Positions 17,849-27,019 of a DNA stretch of 38,050 nucleotides are shown piece after piece (positions within the stretch are counted from its first letter, which is position 1; every line of letters starts with the position of its first letter). The position numbers and the translations under genes are program-made. The stretch is from NCBI GenBank assembly GCA_024644745.1, contig JAHEHF010000026.1, positions 1-38,050 on the forward strand, read 5' to 3'. The DNA is from Flavobacteriaceae bacterium (GTDB lineage: Bacteria; Bacteroidota; Bacteroidia; Flavobacteriales; Flavobacteriaceae). A model generated the notes under the pieces. It was not told the DNA's origin, made no database searches, and saw nothing but the letters and a program-made list of their open reading frames with translations.

Positions 17849-19306
17849 ATGGGAAAAATAACAGGATTTATTGAGTTTGACAGGGTTGATGAAAAAAACA
17901 GAGCAGTAAAAGAAAGGCTCAAAGATTTCAAAGAATTTACCCTTCCCTTAAACACCAAAGAACAGGAAAGGCAAGGTGCCAGGTGCATGGATTGCGGAAT
18001 TCCATTTTGCCACAGCGGATGTCCGCTTGGAAATTTAATCCCTGATTTCAACGATCTGATCTACAAGGGTGAATGGAAAAAAGCCCTTGAAATACTGCAT
18101 TCTACCAATAATTTCCCTGAATTCACAGGAAGGCTATGCCCGGCACCTTGCGAAAAAGCATGTGTGCTTGGATTGATAGAAGATCCTGTTTCCATCGAGA
18201 ATATTGAAAAGAATATTGTGGAAAAAGGATTCGAAGAAGGATGGATCGTAGCCTCCCCTCCTTTAGAAAGAACAGGTAAAAAAGTTGCCGTGGTTGGATC
18301 AGGACCTGCAGGTCTCGCAGCCGCCCAACAACTCAACAGGGCTGGTCATCTGGTAACCGTTTTTGAAAGAGATGATGCCGTGGGTGGTTTACTGCGATAT
18401 GGTATTCCCAATTTCAAACTGGAAAAAGAGGTTATTGACCGCAGAATCAAAATTTTAGAGGAAGAAGGAATTGGCTTCAAAACAAATGCCCACATTGGCG
18501 TGAACTATCCTGTTGATCAGTTGAACGAATTTGATGCGGTGGTGCTTTGTGGAGGGGCAACAAAAAAGAGAGACCTGCCCACCAAGGGTTCCGATGCCAA
18601 AGGAGTAGAGCAGGCCATGGATTTTCTGACCCAGCAAACCAAATCCCTGTATGGAAGTGCATACAAGCAGGAAACAATTTCGGCAAAAGATAAAGACGTC
18701 ATTGTTATCGGTGGCGGAGACACGGGTTCAGATTGTATAGGAACCTCCAACAGGCAGGGGGCAAAATCTGTGACAAACTTTGAGATCATGCCCAAGCCTC
18801 CACTTTCAAGAAGTGAAAAAACGCCTTGGCCCTTCTGGCCTCTTCAGCTCAAAACCTCCTCTTCGCATGAAGAAGGTTGTGAGAGAAACTGGCTGATCAA
18901 TACCAAAGAATTTGTCACCAATGACAAAAATGAACTGGTTGCCCTTAAAACGGTTGAAGTAGAATGGAAACTGGTTCCCGGACAACGACCACAGCTGATT
19001 GAAAAGGAAGGTACAGAGAAAACATGGCCCTGTGATCTTGTTCTTTTGGCTCTCGGCTTTACAGGTCCCGAAAACACTTTAAGTGACCAGCTGGGTCTGG
19101 AACTTGATGAAAGAACCAATTTTAAAGCCCATAATTACCAGACCAATGTGCCTCATATTTTTACGGCCGGAGACATGAGGAGAGGACAATCGCTCATTGT
19201 CTGGGCCATAAATGAAGGAAGAGAAGCTGCCCGCGAAGTAGACCTGTATCTGATGGGAGAAAGTAACCTGCCAGTCAAAGGCCAGGGAGATCTTCCGGGT
19301 GTATAA
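17849..19306 (+). CDS. gltD: Glutamate synthase small subunit
   Basis: The 485-residue beta subunit passes electrons from NADPH to GltB. The N-terminus has the cysteine-rich 4Fe-4S region (CMDCGIPFCHSGCP and CPAPCEKAC). An FAD-binding motif VVGSGPAGLAAAQQ follows, then an NADPH-binding motif VIVIGGGDTGSDC. The C-terminal FAD contact is FTAGDMRRGQSLIVWAI. Length is normal. It lies 2 nt after gltB and is translated from the same message. The hairpin terminator at 19331 closes the operon. Confidence 0.97.
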   Translation: MGKITGFIEFDRVDEKNRAVKERLKDFKEFTLPLNTKEQERQGARCMDCGIPFCHSGCPLGNLIPDFNDLIYKGEWKKALEILHSTNNFPEFTGRLCPAPCEKACVLGLIEDPVSIENIEKNIVEKGFEEGWIVASPPLERTGKKVAVVGSGPAGLAAAQQLNRAGHLVTVFERDDAVGGLLRYGIPNFKLEKEVIDRRIKILEEEGIGFKTNAHIGVNYPVDQLNEFDAVVLCGGATKKRDLPTKGSDAKGVEQAMDFLTQQTKSLYGSAYKQETISAKDKDVIVIGGGDTGSDCIGTSNRQGAKSVTNFEIMPKPPLSRSEKTPWPFWPLQLKTSSSHEEGCERNWLINTKEFVTNDKNELVALKTVEVEWKLVPGQRPQLIEKEGTEKTWPCDLVLLALGFTGPENTLSDQLGLELDERTNFKAHNYQTNVPHIFTAGDMRRGQSLIVWAINEGREAAREVDLYLMGESNLPVKGQGDLPGV

Positions 19307-19330
19307 ACATGTCAGAATTACCAAAACAAT

Positions 19331-19365
19331 AAAATGGACAGTGAAATTCACCGTCCATTTTTTTT
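19331..19365 (+). terminator. Intrinsic terminator of gltBD
   Basis: aaaatggac-a-gtgaa (19331-19345) pairs with ttcac-c-gtccatttt, with one A/C mismatch in the stem. It runs into a tract of T through 19365. It lies 25 nt past the gltD stop. Confidence 0.8.
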
Positions 19366-19463
19366 CGAAATAGCTTGTATAACTTGTATACCCTGCTCAT
19401 TATCAGTTGTAAATCTTTCAACATTTTTTCATTTTTTTTCGCAGAATCTGCCAAATATTAAGA

Positions 19464-19491
19464 TTGTCTTCAGATTTCAACCTTAGTTTTG
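19464..19491 (+). promoter_or_regulatory. Promoter of the OmpA-family lipoprotein gene
   Basis: TTG (19464-19466), a 17-nt spacer and TAGTTTTG (19484-19491) fit the Bacteroidetes consensus. The transcript would have a leader of about 65-85 nt before the start codon. Confidence 0.65.
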
Positions 19492-19584
19492 GAGCGATTT
19501 AAAAAAGAAGAGGCTCATGTCGGGCCTGTTCCCAAACTAAAAATAAATTATTAATAACACTAAATGAACTTAAAATTAAAAACT

Positions 19585-20460
19585 ATGATCAAAAAAGGCT
19601 TGGCATTGGTGGTTGCAGCAACGTTGCTGACATCATGCGTATCGAAAAAGAAGTATGTACAATTAGAAGAAGATTTAATGGAAACCAGAGGTGATCTTCA
19701 GAAGACCACTGTTGAAAAAGAAGCCCTGGAGGCAAAATTTGCTAAAATTGAGAAAAGAGTTGAGGTCTACAACTCTCAAATCAATTCTTTGCAGGCTGAC
19801 AACCAAAACCTGCAGGACAGCAATAATCAGAAAATGGAGTTTTTGGCAGACAATTCAACCGTCATGTCGGCAAATATGAAAGCCAATTTAGAAGCAGCCT
19901 TAGCCAAATTGCCTGCCGAGGCACTGGCCGATGCCAAAACGCTTAAAGATTCAATGAACATTGCGATTTCTTATAATCTAAAACAATCTATTGATGAAAA
20001 TAACATGGACAATGAAGGAGAAATAGAAGTTGAGATAGACCAAACAGTAGTGATGATATCTGTTGCAGACAGTCTATTATTCAATTCCGGAAGCTATACG
20101 GTAAGTAGAAACGCACATCCGTTATTGTCAAAATTGGCAGACGTGATCAATGCAGAACCAAGCATTGATGTGATGATAGAAGGTCACACAGATTCAAAGG
20201 GTATACATACAGAAACAATCGTTGACAACTGGGATTTAAGTGTTAAAAGATCCACTGCAATTGTAAGGTTATTGCAAAATAAATACAAAGTGGATCCTGC
20301 AAGGTTAATTCCAGCAGGCCGTAGCAGCTACGTTCCATTGACCGATAACTCTTCTTACAAGAACAGAGCGAGAAACAGACGAACTAATATTATTATCATG
20401 CCTAATCTCAACAAATTCTTCGCCCTTATGGCACAGGAAGAGGTTGTGAGTCTTGACTAA
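19585..20460 (+). CDS. OmpA-family peptidoglycan-binding lipoprotein
   Basis: The protein starts either at 19564 (298 residues) or at 19585 (291 residues). The second start is preferred because it gives a compact lipoprotein signal with lipobox LTSC (Cys18). A charged coiled-coil follows, rich in leucine and with heptad character up to about residue 90. A linker leads to a C-terminal OmpA-like domain with MIEGHTDSKG and a closing NRARNRRTNIII; its Asp and Arg are the usual contacts to diaminopimelate in peptidoglycan. It should tie the outer membrane to the cell wall. It is a single-gene unit with a consensus promoter and a strong terminator. Confidence 0.88.
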   Translation: MIKKGLALVVAATLLTSCVSKKKYVQLEEDLMETRGDLQKTTVEKEALEAKFAKIEKRVEVYNSQINSLQADNQNLQDSNNQKMEFLADNSTVMSANMKANLEAALAKLPAEALADAKTLKDSMNIAISYNLKQSIDENNMDNEGEIEVEIDQTVVMISVADSLLFNSGSYTVSRNAHPLLSKLADVINAEPSIDVMIEGHTDSKGIHTETIVDNWDLSVKRSTAIVRLLQNKYKVDPARLIPAGRSSYVPLTDNSSYKNRARNRRTNIIIMPNLNKFFALMAQEEVVSLD

Positions 20461-20476
20461 ATAAAAATTTCGTAAA

Positions 20477-20511
20477 TGCAAAAAGCGACCTTCCCTGGTC
20501 GCTTTTTTTTT
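20477..20511 (+). terminator. Intrinsic terminator of the OmpA-family gene
   Basis: aaaagcgacc (20481-20490) and ggtcgctttt (20497-20506) form a perfect 10-bp stem with a 6-nt loop, followed by a T-run to 20511. It could also work weakly in the opposite direction against transcripts from ftsZ. Confidence 0.85.
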
Positions 20512-20587
20512 GCATCTCTTCTAAGATCATGTCATGAAAAATATGATTTCTTCCCTTTGATAAAAATTTATCTGTTTCATTCCATTC

Positions 20588-20626
20588 AAAATAAAAATCC
20601 GGAGTAAAATGAAATCTTACTCCGGA
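20588..20626 (-). terminator. Intrinsic terminator of the dcw operon
   Basis: tccggagtaa (20598-20607) and ttactccgga (20617-20626) form a perfect 10-bp stem. On the minus strand it is followed by TTTTTATTTTG. It lies 26 nt past the ftsZ stop and ends the 13-kb cell-wall operon. Confidence 0.8.
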
Positions 20627-20651
20627 CTTTCCCACTAACTAAAACTAAAAA

Positions 20652-22562
20652 CTAATCAACATTATCGTGCAAGAAAGAATTATTGGATCTGAATTGAATT
20701 TCATCATTGTCATCAGTTCCTAATGTCATTCTTGAATTATTCTTATCGTTTTCCGACGAAGTAGGCACATCATCCAGGTCTACACCCATGCGCTTATAAG
20801 CAGGCTGACTTTCTATATCGTCAATATTCTGATTGAATTTATTAACAAATTTATAATTGAAATCCTTCATTTTTTTCCTTCTGATCTCTGCCCTGTTCCT
20901 CAATTCTTCTATGGTTAAATTCATCGGAGATATATCCTTGTCTTCCAAGACCTCTTCCACATTGTTGTCGATGGCATCACTTTTCTTTACCCTGAGTTCA
21001 AAATTAAGATTCTCATCCTCTTCTTTTACTTGTTCTTCTTCAGATATATTTCTGAGCGTTTTTAATTCGGCCGCAAATTCATCCTCAAGAGTGTAACGTA
21101 CAGTATCCTGATCCTGATTTGGTGCAGGCTCCGGCTTGATCACCTCAAGGCCCACAATCTCAATATCATTTATGTTCATTTTTTTGGCCACATTGACATT
21201 CTGAGCCTCTTTTTTCTCAGCATTCTGTATGGGCAGGTCAAAGGTGAATGAAATTTGATTCTTACTTTCTTCTTCTTCTGTCTCCTCAGATAATTGGGGC
21301 TCAGGGGTCACATTGGTAATTTCAAAATCGGCCTCATCGTTAGTGACCTCCTCATAGGTCACATTCATATTGTTCAGTATCTCTTTATCTGCTTCTTTTT
21401 GAACCCCTTCTTTTTGGACCGCCTCTTTTTCCGCTGTAAAATCTTCTTCCTTTAACTCATACCTTGTAACTTCAGGCTTTTTTGCAACCGGATTTTCTTT
21501 CTTCGGCAACATTCTTTGTTCTCTTTCTTCAACCAGTTTATGTACAATCTTCTGAGATTCGGTCTTTGAAATCTCATTTTGCATTTCAGGATTAAAACCG
21601 GTAGCTATAATGGTAACAGAAATGGCGTCTCCCAGAGCCTCGTCCTCACCAACACCCATGATGATGTCTACATTGGTTTTTGCTTCAGACTGAATATAAT
21701 CATTGATCTCACCGATCTCATCAATGGTCACTTCTGAAGTCCCCGAAACGATGAGCAACAGCACATTCTTGGCACCTTCTATCTTATTGTCATTTAGCAA
21801 TGGTGAATCGAGTGCTTTGGTAATGGCATTTTGAGCTCTGTTCGATCCTGATGACTGAGCAGATCCCATGATCGCCGTTCCGCTGTTTGACAAGACTGTC
21901 TTTGCATCTCGAAGATCTATGTTTTGAGTATAATGGTGGGTGATCACTTCGGCAATACCTGTAGCAGCCGTAGAAAGAACCTCATCCGCCTTTGAGAAAC
22001 CGGCTTTGAAACCCAGGTTCCCATAGACCTCTCTGAGCTTGTTGTTATTAATCACTACCAAAGAATCTACGTGTGCACGCAATTTCTCGATCCCTTGCTG
22101 TGCCTGTTCATTTCGCATCTTTCCCTCAAAAGAAAATGGTATGGTTACAATACCGACCGTCAAAATATCAAGATCCTGTGCTATCTTGGCAATCACCGGG
22201 GCCGCACCTGTACCGGTACCGCCACCCATTCCGACCGTGATAAAGAGCATTTTAGATTTAGTATTGAGCATATTTTTGATATCCTCCATGCTTTCCATGG
22301 CAGATTGCTCTCCGATTTCCGGATTCGCTCCTGCACCCAACCCTTCCGTCAAAGTTGCACCCAATTGAATTTTATAAGGAACCGGGCTGCTTTGAAGCGC
22401 CTGAGCATCTGTGTTGCAAACCACAAAATCAACTCCTTTGATGCCTTTGTTGTACATATGATTTATAGCATTACTCCCGCCTCCGCCGACGCCAATCACT
22501 TTAATGACATTGGATTGATTTTTTGGTAAATCAAAAGATAAATTACTAAATTCTAAACTCAT
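20652..22562 (-). CDS. ftsZ: Cell division GTPase FtsZ
   Basis: The 636-residue tubulin homologue forms the division ring. The N-terminal GTPase domain has GVGGGGSNAINHM and the tubulin signature GGGTGTG at residues 113-119. Synergy-loop and T7-loop regions follow (SFEGKMRNEQA, KAGFSKADEVLS). From about residue 330 there is a long acidic Glu/Lys/Asn-rich linker of roughly 250 residues. It ends in a conserved-looking tail (FRSNNSFLHDNVD) that should recruit FtsA. Total length far exceeds that of E. coli FtsZ but is normal for Flavobacteriia. It is the last gene of the dcw operon, 29 nt after ftsA. Confidence 0.97.
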   Translation of the reverse strand: MSLEFSNLSFDLPKNQSNVIKVIGVGGGGSNAINHMYNKGIKGVDFVVCNTDAQALQSSPVPYKIQLGATLTEGLGAGANPEIGEQSAMESMEDIKNMLNTKSKMLFITVGMGGGTGTGAAPVIAKIAQDLDILTVGIVTIPFSFEGKMRNEQAQQGIEKLRAHVDSLVVINNNKLREVYGNLGFKAGFSKADEVLSTAATGIAEVITHHYTQNIDLRDAKTVLSNSGTAIMGSAQSSGSNRAQNAITKALDSPLLNDNKIEGAKNVLLLIVSGTSEVTIDEIGEINDYIQSEAKTNVDIIMGVGEDEALGDAISVTIIATGFNPEMQNEISKTESQKIVHKLVEEREQRMLPKKENPVAKKPEVTRYELKEEDFTAEKEAVQKEGVQKEADKEILNNMNVTYEEVTNDEADFEITNVTPEPQLSEETEEEESKNQISFTFDLPIQNAEKKEAQNVNVAKKMNINDIEIVGLEVIKPEPAPNQDQDTVRYTLEDEFAAELKTLRNISEEEQVKEEDENLNFELRVKKSDAIDNNVEEVLEDKDISPMNLTIEELRNRAEIRRKKMKDFNYKFVNKFNQNIDDIESQPAYKRMGVDLDDVPTSSENDKNNSRMTLGTDDNDEIQFRSNNSFLHDNVD

Positions 22563-22591
22563 AACTTTATTTTATTTTTCGGGTTGTATTG

Positions 22592-23890
22592 TTATTCAGC
22601 GTTATCTAAAAAATCTCTAAACTTCTCGCCCCATTTCTCAAAAATTGTTTTCTTCGTTTCTTTTTCTGCCGTTGGTGCTTTCTTCAGGGAATCTGCTTCA
22701 ATTTCAGTGCGGATCTTCTCACTTTTCTCATTTTCTTTCAAACCTTTCATCAAAAGACCCACTACCGTGGCGTACAACGGGCTTGACAATTCACTGTCAG
22801 AATTACTGGCCAGATGCTCGTTCGGGTATCCAATTCGCGTATCCATTCCGGTGATGTATTCCACCAGCTGCTTGATATGTTTCAACTGAGCGCCTCCCCC
22901 GGTCAGCACAATTCCCGCGATCAGTTTTTTCTTACTTTCTTCATGACCGTAGTTCTTGATTTCAAGAAAAACTTGTTCCACGATCTCAACGACCCTCGCA
23001 TGAATGATCTTTGAAAGGTTTTTCAGGGTAATCTCCTTTGGCTCCCTGCCCCGCAAACCGGGAATGGATACAATTTCATTTTCTTTATTTTCACCGGGCC
23101 ATGCAGATCCAAACTTTGTTTTTAACAATTCCGCCTGCTTTTCTATAATGGAACATCCTTCCTTAATGTCTTCAGTGATGACGTTTCCTCCAAAGGAGAT
23201 GACAGAAGTATGCCTGATAATACCATCTTTGAATATGGCAAGATCTGTGGTTCCGCCACCAATATCAATCAAGGCAACACCTGCTTCTTTTTCTTCCTGG
23301 CTCAATACCGCATCCGCAGAAGCCAAAGGCTCCAGGGTGATGCTGCCTAACTCTAATCCGGCACTTTTAATGCATCTGCCTATATTTCTGATAGAGGATA
23401 CCTGGCCCACAACTACATGAAAATTAGCCTCAAGCCGTCCTCCGTACATTCCAATGGGTGTCTTGATCTCCGCCTGACCGTCAACTTTAAAATCCTGAGG
23501 CAGCACGTGTATGATTTCTTCACCGGGGAGCATGACAAGCTTGTATACCTGATTGATCAGTCTTTCGATGTCGTTCTCATCAATTACCTTATCTGAATTT
23601 GATCTTGTAATATAGTCGCTGTGATGCAGGCTTCTGATGTGCTGGCCGGCAATCCCGACCACTACAGTACCGATTTTTTCACCTGAGGCACTTTCGGCCT
23701 CATCAACTGCTTGCTGTATAGATTGAATGGTCTGTGTGATATTGTTTACCACCCCTCTGTGGACCCCTAAGCTCTTGGCCTTTCCGGTACCCAATACTTC
23801 TATCTTGCCATAAGCATCCTGCCTGCCAACCATCGCAACGATCTTGGTTGTTCCGATGTCTAATCCTACTGCAATATTGTTATTGTTCAT
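22592..23890 (-). CDS. ftsA: Cell division protein FtsA
   Basis: This 432-residue actin-like ATPase anchors FtsZ to the membrane. The phosphate-1 motif GLDIGTTKIVAMVG is at the N-terminus. The SHS2/1C region precedes the second phosphate motif DIGGGTTDLAIF, and the adenosine motif IVLTGGGAQLKHI comes late in the protein. It ends in an amphipathic helix (about EKWGEKFRDFLDNAE) expected to bind the inner membrane. The start is 5 nt after the ftsQ stop; ftsZ follows after 29 nt. Confidence 0.97.
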   Translation of the reverse strand: MNNNNIAVGLDIGTTKIVAMVGRQDAYGKIEVLGTGKAKSLGVHRGVVNNITQTIQSIQQAVDEAESASGEKIGTVVVGIAGQHIRSLHHSDYITRSNSDKVIDENDIERLINQVYKLVMLPGEEIIHVLPQDFKVDGQAEIKTPIGMYGGRLEANFHVVVGQVSSIRNIGRCIKSAGLELGSITLEPLASADAVLSQEEKEAGVALIDIGGGTTDLAIFKDGIIRHTSVISFGGNVITEDIKEGCSIIEKQAELLKTKFGSAWPGENKENEIVSIPGLRGREPKEITLKNLSKIIHARVVEIVEQVFLEIKNYGHEESKKKLIAGIVLTGGGAQLKHIKQLVEYITGMDTRIGYPNEHLASNSDSELSSPLYATVVGLLMKGLKENEKSEKIRTEIEADSLKKAPTAEKETKKTIFEKWGEKFRDFLDNAE

Positions 23891-23895
23891 AATTT

Positions 23896-24624
23896 TTATT
23901 TTTCACAAACAATCTGGTTATGAAATTTTAGGTTTATCGATTTATAATCATTTATGGTACTGTCCAACATCATTTTTTGATAAAAAACTTTCAGTTTCGC
24001 AATTTTTTCTTCCATCCGGGACAAATCCCCGAAAATAATTCTTTGATCCCCTATTCTGGTCTGTAATTCAAATTGGATATTAGGTGACCCTTTAACCTGG
24101 TCTACACCAATAATTTGCTTTCTTAGGAAATCATCATTCCTGATGATATTTGACAAAATAATAATGTCTAATTCTCCTTGACCCGAAATTGTATCAGTGG
24201 TTATAGGAACCCTTGCAGAATAATTATCAGATAATGGCATTTTTATGCCTAACTTATCGTAATAATAGGTTTCCGTCTCATTAGCTACTCTTAAAACAGG
24301 TGTTCTTTGTGTAATTATTGCCCCTAATTCCCCACTTAATGTTAGAAATATTTCTGCATTTTCAATCATTTCATTGCTTCGCAAAAACTGTTCTAAATTA
24401 TTCAAATTTATATTTTCTTTCGATTGTTTAGAGTTACTCTCCAATTTTTGTATTAACAACTTATTAACCGTTTCATAACTTACAAACAGATTATCACCAT
24501 TCTCAAAAATCACCTGTACGTCCTTACTTTCTTTAAGGGAATTTCTGTGCGCGGCAAAACCATACAACAAGACAATGACAAAAAGAGAAAGTATAAATTT
24601 AATGACGTTGATGTATTTTTTCAT
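23896..24624 (-). CDS. ftsQ: Cell division protein FtsQ/DivIB
   Basis: The 242-residue protein is a bitopic divisome protein. It has a short cytoplasmic N-terminus, one transmembrane helix (about residues 6-24) and a periplasmic region of about 215 residues with POTRA/beta-like organisation (EMIENAEIFLTLSGELGAIITQRTP region). Sequence conservation of FtsQ is low. The assignment rests on topology, length and position directly before ftsA. In Bacteroidetes dcw clusters the gene before ftsQ is normally murC. Here it is murG, with a 96-bp spacer holding a stem-loop. Confidence 0.9.
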   Translation of the reverse strand: MKKYINVIKFILSLFVIVLLYGFAAHRNSLKESKDVQVIFENGDNLFVSYETVNKLLIQKLESNSKQSKENINLNNLEQFLRSNEMIENAEIFLTLSGELGAIITQRTPVLRVANETETYYYDKLGIKMPLSDNYSARVPITTDTISGQGELDIIILSNIIRNDDFLRKQIIGVDQVKGSPNIQFELQTRIGDQRIIFGDLSRMEEKIAKLKVFYQKMMLDSTINDYKSINLKFHNQIVCEK

Positions 24625-24642
24625 GTTCTTACATTTTATTAA

Positions 24643-24697
24643 AACTATGACAACCTTTTAAATAATCCCCTCACTATCCAATAAGGTTGCCATAGTT
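24643..24697 (-). repeat. 15-bp stem-loop in the murG-ftsQ spacer, where murC is expected
   Basis: aactatgacaacctt (24643-24657) and aaggttgccatagtt (24683-24697) are inverted repeats with 14 of 15 matches and a 25-nt loop. In the minus-strand transcript the single mismatch becomes a G-U pair, so the RNA stem is continuous. No strong U-run follows it. It is therefore more likely an mRNA processing or stability element, or the scar of a rearrangement, than a full terminator. Confidence 0.7.
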
Positions 24698-24720
24698 ACC
24701 AAAGTATTTAGCACATAATT

Positions 24721-25812
24721 CTATTTTAATATTTTTTCGACCTCATCAACGATGCGCTTCGTAGCATCAGGCAAGGCGAGTTTTTTAATGTTTTTTCCTA
24801 AAGAAATCTGAACTTCCTCATCGTCAACAAGGTCTCCAACAACCTTTACAAATTGACTTATATCACTTTCTTTCAATAATATAGCCGCATCCTGATCGGA
24901 TACAGCAGCTGCATTTTTGGTCTGATGGTCTTCCGCCACATTGGGAGATGGAATAAAGACCACAGGCTTACCGACAATGCACAATTCTGATATGGTACCG
25001 GCACCAGCCCTGCTGATGATGATGTCAGCAGCCGCGTATAGCAGGTCCATTTTCTCAATAAACTCATGGACCTGTACTCCTTTGGTATTGTTATGTCTCT
25101 TGTACTCCTCATAATATAACTTTCCCGACTGCCAAATGACCTGCACATTAAACTTTAAAATCGCACTCAGATATGTTTCAACGGCCTGGTTAATGGCCCT
25201 TGCACCAAGGCTGCCACCCAAGACCACGATCGTCTTCTTATTTTTGTCAAGCTGGAAATGAACCAGCGCTTCTGTTCTTTTTGTATTGATATCAAGCAGG
25301 TCCTGACGCACTGGGTTGCCTGTTTTGATCAGCTTCTCTGCAGGAAAATATTTCTCAAGTCCATCATATGCCACGCAGATCCTGTTTGCCTTTTTGGCCA
25401 GGAGTTTATTGGTAATGCCCGGATAAGAATTTTGTTCCTGTATCAGGCTTGGTATTTTTCTTTTGTTCGCCATATAAAGCGTCGGTCCGGATGCAAATCC
25501 GCCTGTTCCAATCACAACATTGGGTTTAAATTTCTTCAAGATCCTGTTTGCCCTGATCAGGCTTTGGATCAATTTAAAGGGAAAAGATAAATTTTTCAAA
25601 CTAAGGCTTCTCTGCAAACCACTGATGTTCAATCCTTGTATCGTATAACCCAATTGGGGTATTTTCTCCATCTCCATTCTTCCCTTGGCACCCACAAACA
25701 AGAATTTAGACTGAGGGTTTCTCAACTTCAATTCATTGGCAATGGCTACAGCCGGGTATATGTGACCACCCGTGCCTCCCCCGCTTAATAATATGTTAAC
25801 CGACTGCTTCAT
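24721..25812 (-). CDS. murG: Undecaprenyldiphospho-muramoylpentapeptide GlcNAc transferase
   Basis: This 363-residue GT-B glycosyltransferase converts lipid I to lipid II on the inner face of the inner membrane. The N-terminal glycine loop [14 protein letters not shown] (GGGTGGH at residues 11-17) binds the lipid-linked acceptor. The C-terminal donor half has [14 protein letters not shown], and [13 protein letters not shown] with the [10 protein letters not shown] loop that binds UDP-GlcNAc. Length is normal. The start overlaps the end of ftsW by 17 nt. Confidence 0.97.
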   Translation of the reverse strand: MKQSVNILLSGGGTGGHIYPAVAIANELKLRNPQSKFLFVGAKGRMEMEKIPQLGYTIQGLNISGLQRSLSLKNLSFPFKLIQSLIRANRILKKFKPNVVIGTGGFASGPTLYMANKRKIPSLIQEQNSYPGITNKLLAKKANRICVAYDGLEKYFPAEKLIKTGNPVRQDLLDINTKRTEALVHFQLDKNKKTIVVLGGSLGARAINQAVETYLSAILKFNVQVIWQSGKLYYEEYKRHNNTKGVQVHEFIEKMDLLYAAADIIISRAGAGTISELCIVGKPVVFIPSPNVAEDHQTKNAAAVSDQDAAILLKESDISQFVKVVGDLVDDEEVQISLGKNIKKLALPDATKRIVDEVEKILK

Positions 25813-27004
25813 GTAATATATCCAATGGGTTTTCTAATTCTTTTTTTGGTTTCCCAAGCTCCTCTGCCGATGGGTTGGCCGCACTTACACTCAAAACAAT
25901 TCCAATCGCAAAACAGGTCATCCAAATGGATGTGCCCCCTGTGCTGATCAGTGGCAAAGGTTGTCCCGTTACCGGGAAAAGTCCAACTGCGACACTCATA
26001 TTGATCATCGCCTGAAAAACAATGGGCAGTCCTACTCCAAGAGCGAGCAGGGTGCCGAATATAGTGGATGCCTTTGTGGCAATGATGACAAACCGGAACA
26101 ACAAGCCCAGGAAAAAAATGAGGATCAGGATGGCACCGATCAAACCGAACTCTTCGCCAATAATCGCATAAATAAAATCGGATGATGACTGGGGTAAAAA
26201 ATTCTTTTGAACACTCTTGCCCGGTCCCTTCCCATAAATCTCTCCGGACGCAATGGCAATCTTGGCCTTTTCGGCCTGATAATTGTCTTCGGAATCGCCT
26301 GAAACAAAATTTTCAATCCTGTTGGACCAGGTACTGATCCTGCTTCCTTTCATCGCATCAGGAAAAGCCTTTGCGGTTAAAATGAACAAGGCCAGACTCA
26401 AAATTCCGACGCCCAGTATCGACGCGAGATATTTTAAAGGATAGCCACCCAGAAACGACAGTAACATGACCATGCTGAAGGTAATGGCCGTGGTTGAAAA
26501 ATTTGCTGGCAGGATCAGTGCCAGAACAAAACCAATTGGCAGCCACAGATACAAAAAGCTCTCTTTGAACCTGATTTCTTTTTCCTTGTTTCTTGCCAGA
26601 TATCTGGCCACATAGATCATGAGAACCACCGAAGCCAGTGTTGAGGTTTGAAATCCTATTCCCACGAAGGGGATGCTGATCCACCTGCTTGCATTGGCAC
26701 CGTCAATTACCGTTCCCTGGGTAAGTGTGTAGATGAGCAACAATATGACAACGGGCATCATCAATACCGACAATCCGCTGAAATACCTGTAGGGTATCTT
26801 GTGGGTGGTATAAACAATAACAAAACCCAGTAACAAAAGGATGGCATGCTTTAGTAAATAGCCAAGCGTTGACCCCTTTCCGGCCACATACACCAAATTG
26901 GTGCTCGCACTGTAAACGGGAAGAAATGAAAATATGGCGAGCACGGCAATGATCGCCCAGATGGTTTTATCTCCTTTTATATTTTCAAAAAATCTTGACA
27001 GCAT
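25796..27004 (-). CDS. ftsW: SEDS-family peptidoglycan polymerase FtsW
   Basis: The 402-residue polytopic protein has about ten membrane helices and belongs to the SEDS family (FtsW/RodA/SpoVE). Recognisable segments are [20 protein letters not shown], the loop [22 protein letters not shown] with its conserved Ser/Asp/Phe and Glu residues, and [12 protein letters not shown] near the end. It polymerises lipid II at the septum together with the PBP FtsI encoded upstream. Its position in the dcw operon points to FtsW rather than RodA. It begins 15 nt after the truncated murD and overlaps murG by 17 nt. Confidence 0.95.
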   Translation of the reverse strand: MLSRFFENIKGDKTIWAIIAVLAIFSFLPVYSASTNLVYVAGKGSTLGYLLKHAILLLLGFVIVYTTHKIPYRYFSGLSVLMMPVVILLLIYTLTQGTVIDGANASRWISIPFVGIGFQTSTLASVVLMIYVARYLARNKEKEIRFKESFLYLWLPIGFVLALILPANFSTTAITFSMVMLLSFLGGYPLKYLASILGVGILSLALFILTAKAFPDAMKGSRISTWSNRIENFVSGDSEDNYQAEKAKIAIASGEIYGKGPGKSVQKNFLPQSSSDFIYAIIGEEFGLIGAILILIFFLGLLFRFVIIATKASTIFGTLLALGVGLPIVFQAMINMSVAVGLFPVTGQPLPLISTGGTSIWMTCFAIGIVLSVSAANPSAEELGKPKKELENPLDILHEAVG

Positions 27005-27019
27005 ACGATTCCTTTATGA

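Noticed and set aside
20857-22529. Plus-strand open frames opposite ftsZ
   Set aside because: They are shadows of the long acidic linker and GTPase domain of ftsZ. Their products are Ser/Phe-rich with no recognisable domain.
20652-22562. Unusual length of FtsZ (636 residues) as evidence of a fusion
   Set aside because: The extra length is an acidic disordered linker followed by the normal C-terminal tail, which is common in Flavobacteriia.
24625-24720. Search for a short murC remnant in the murG-ftsQ spacer
   Set aside because: The 96 bp contain only the inverted repeat and AT-rich sequence. No Mur-ligase-like peptide was recognised.
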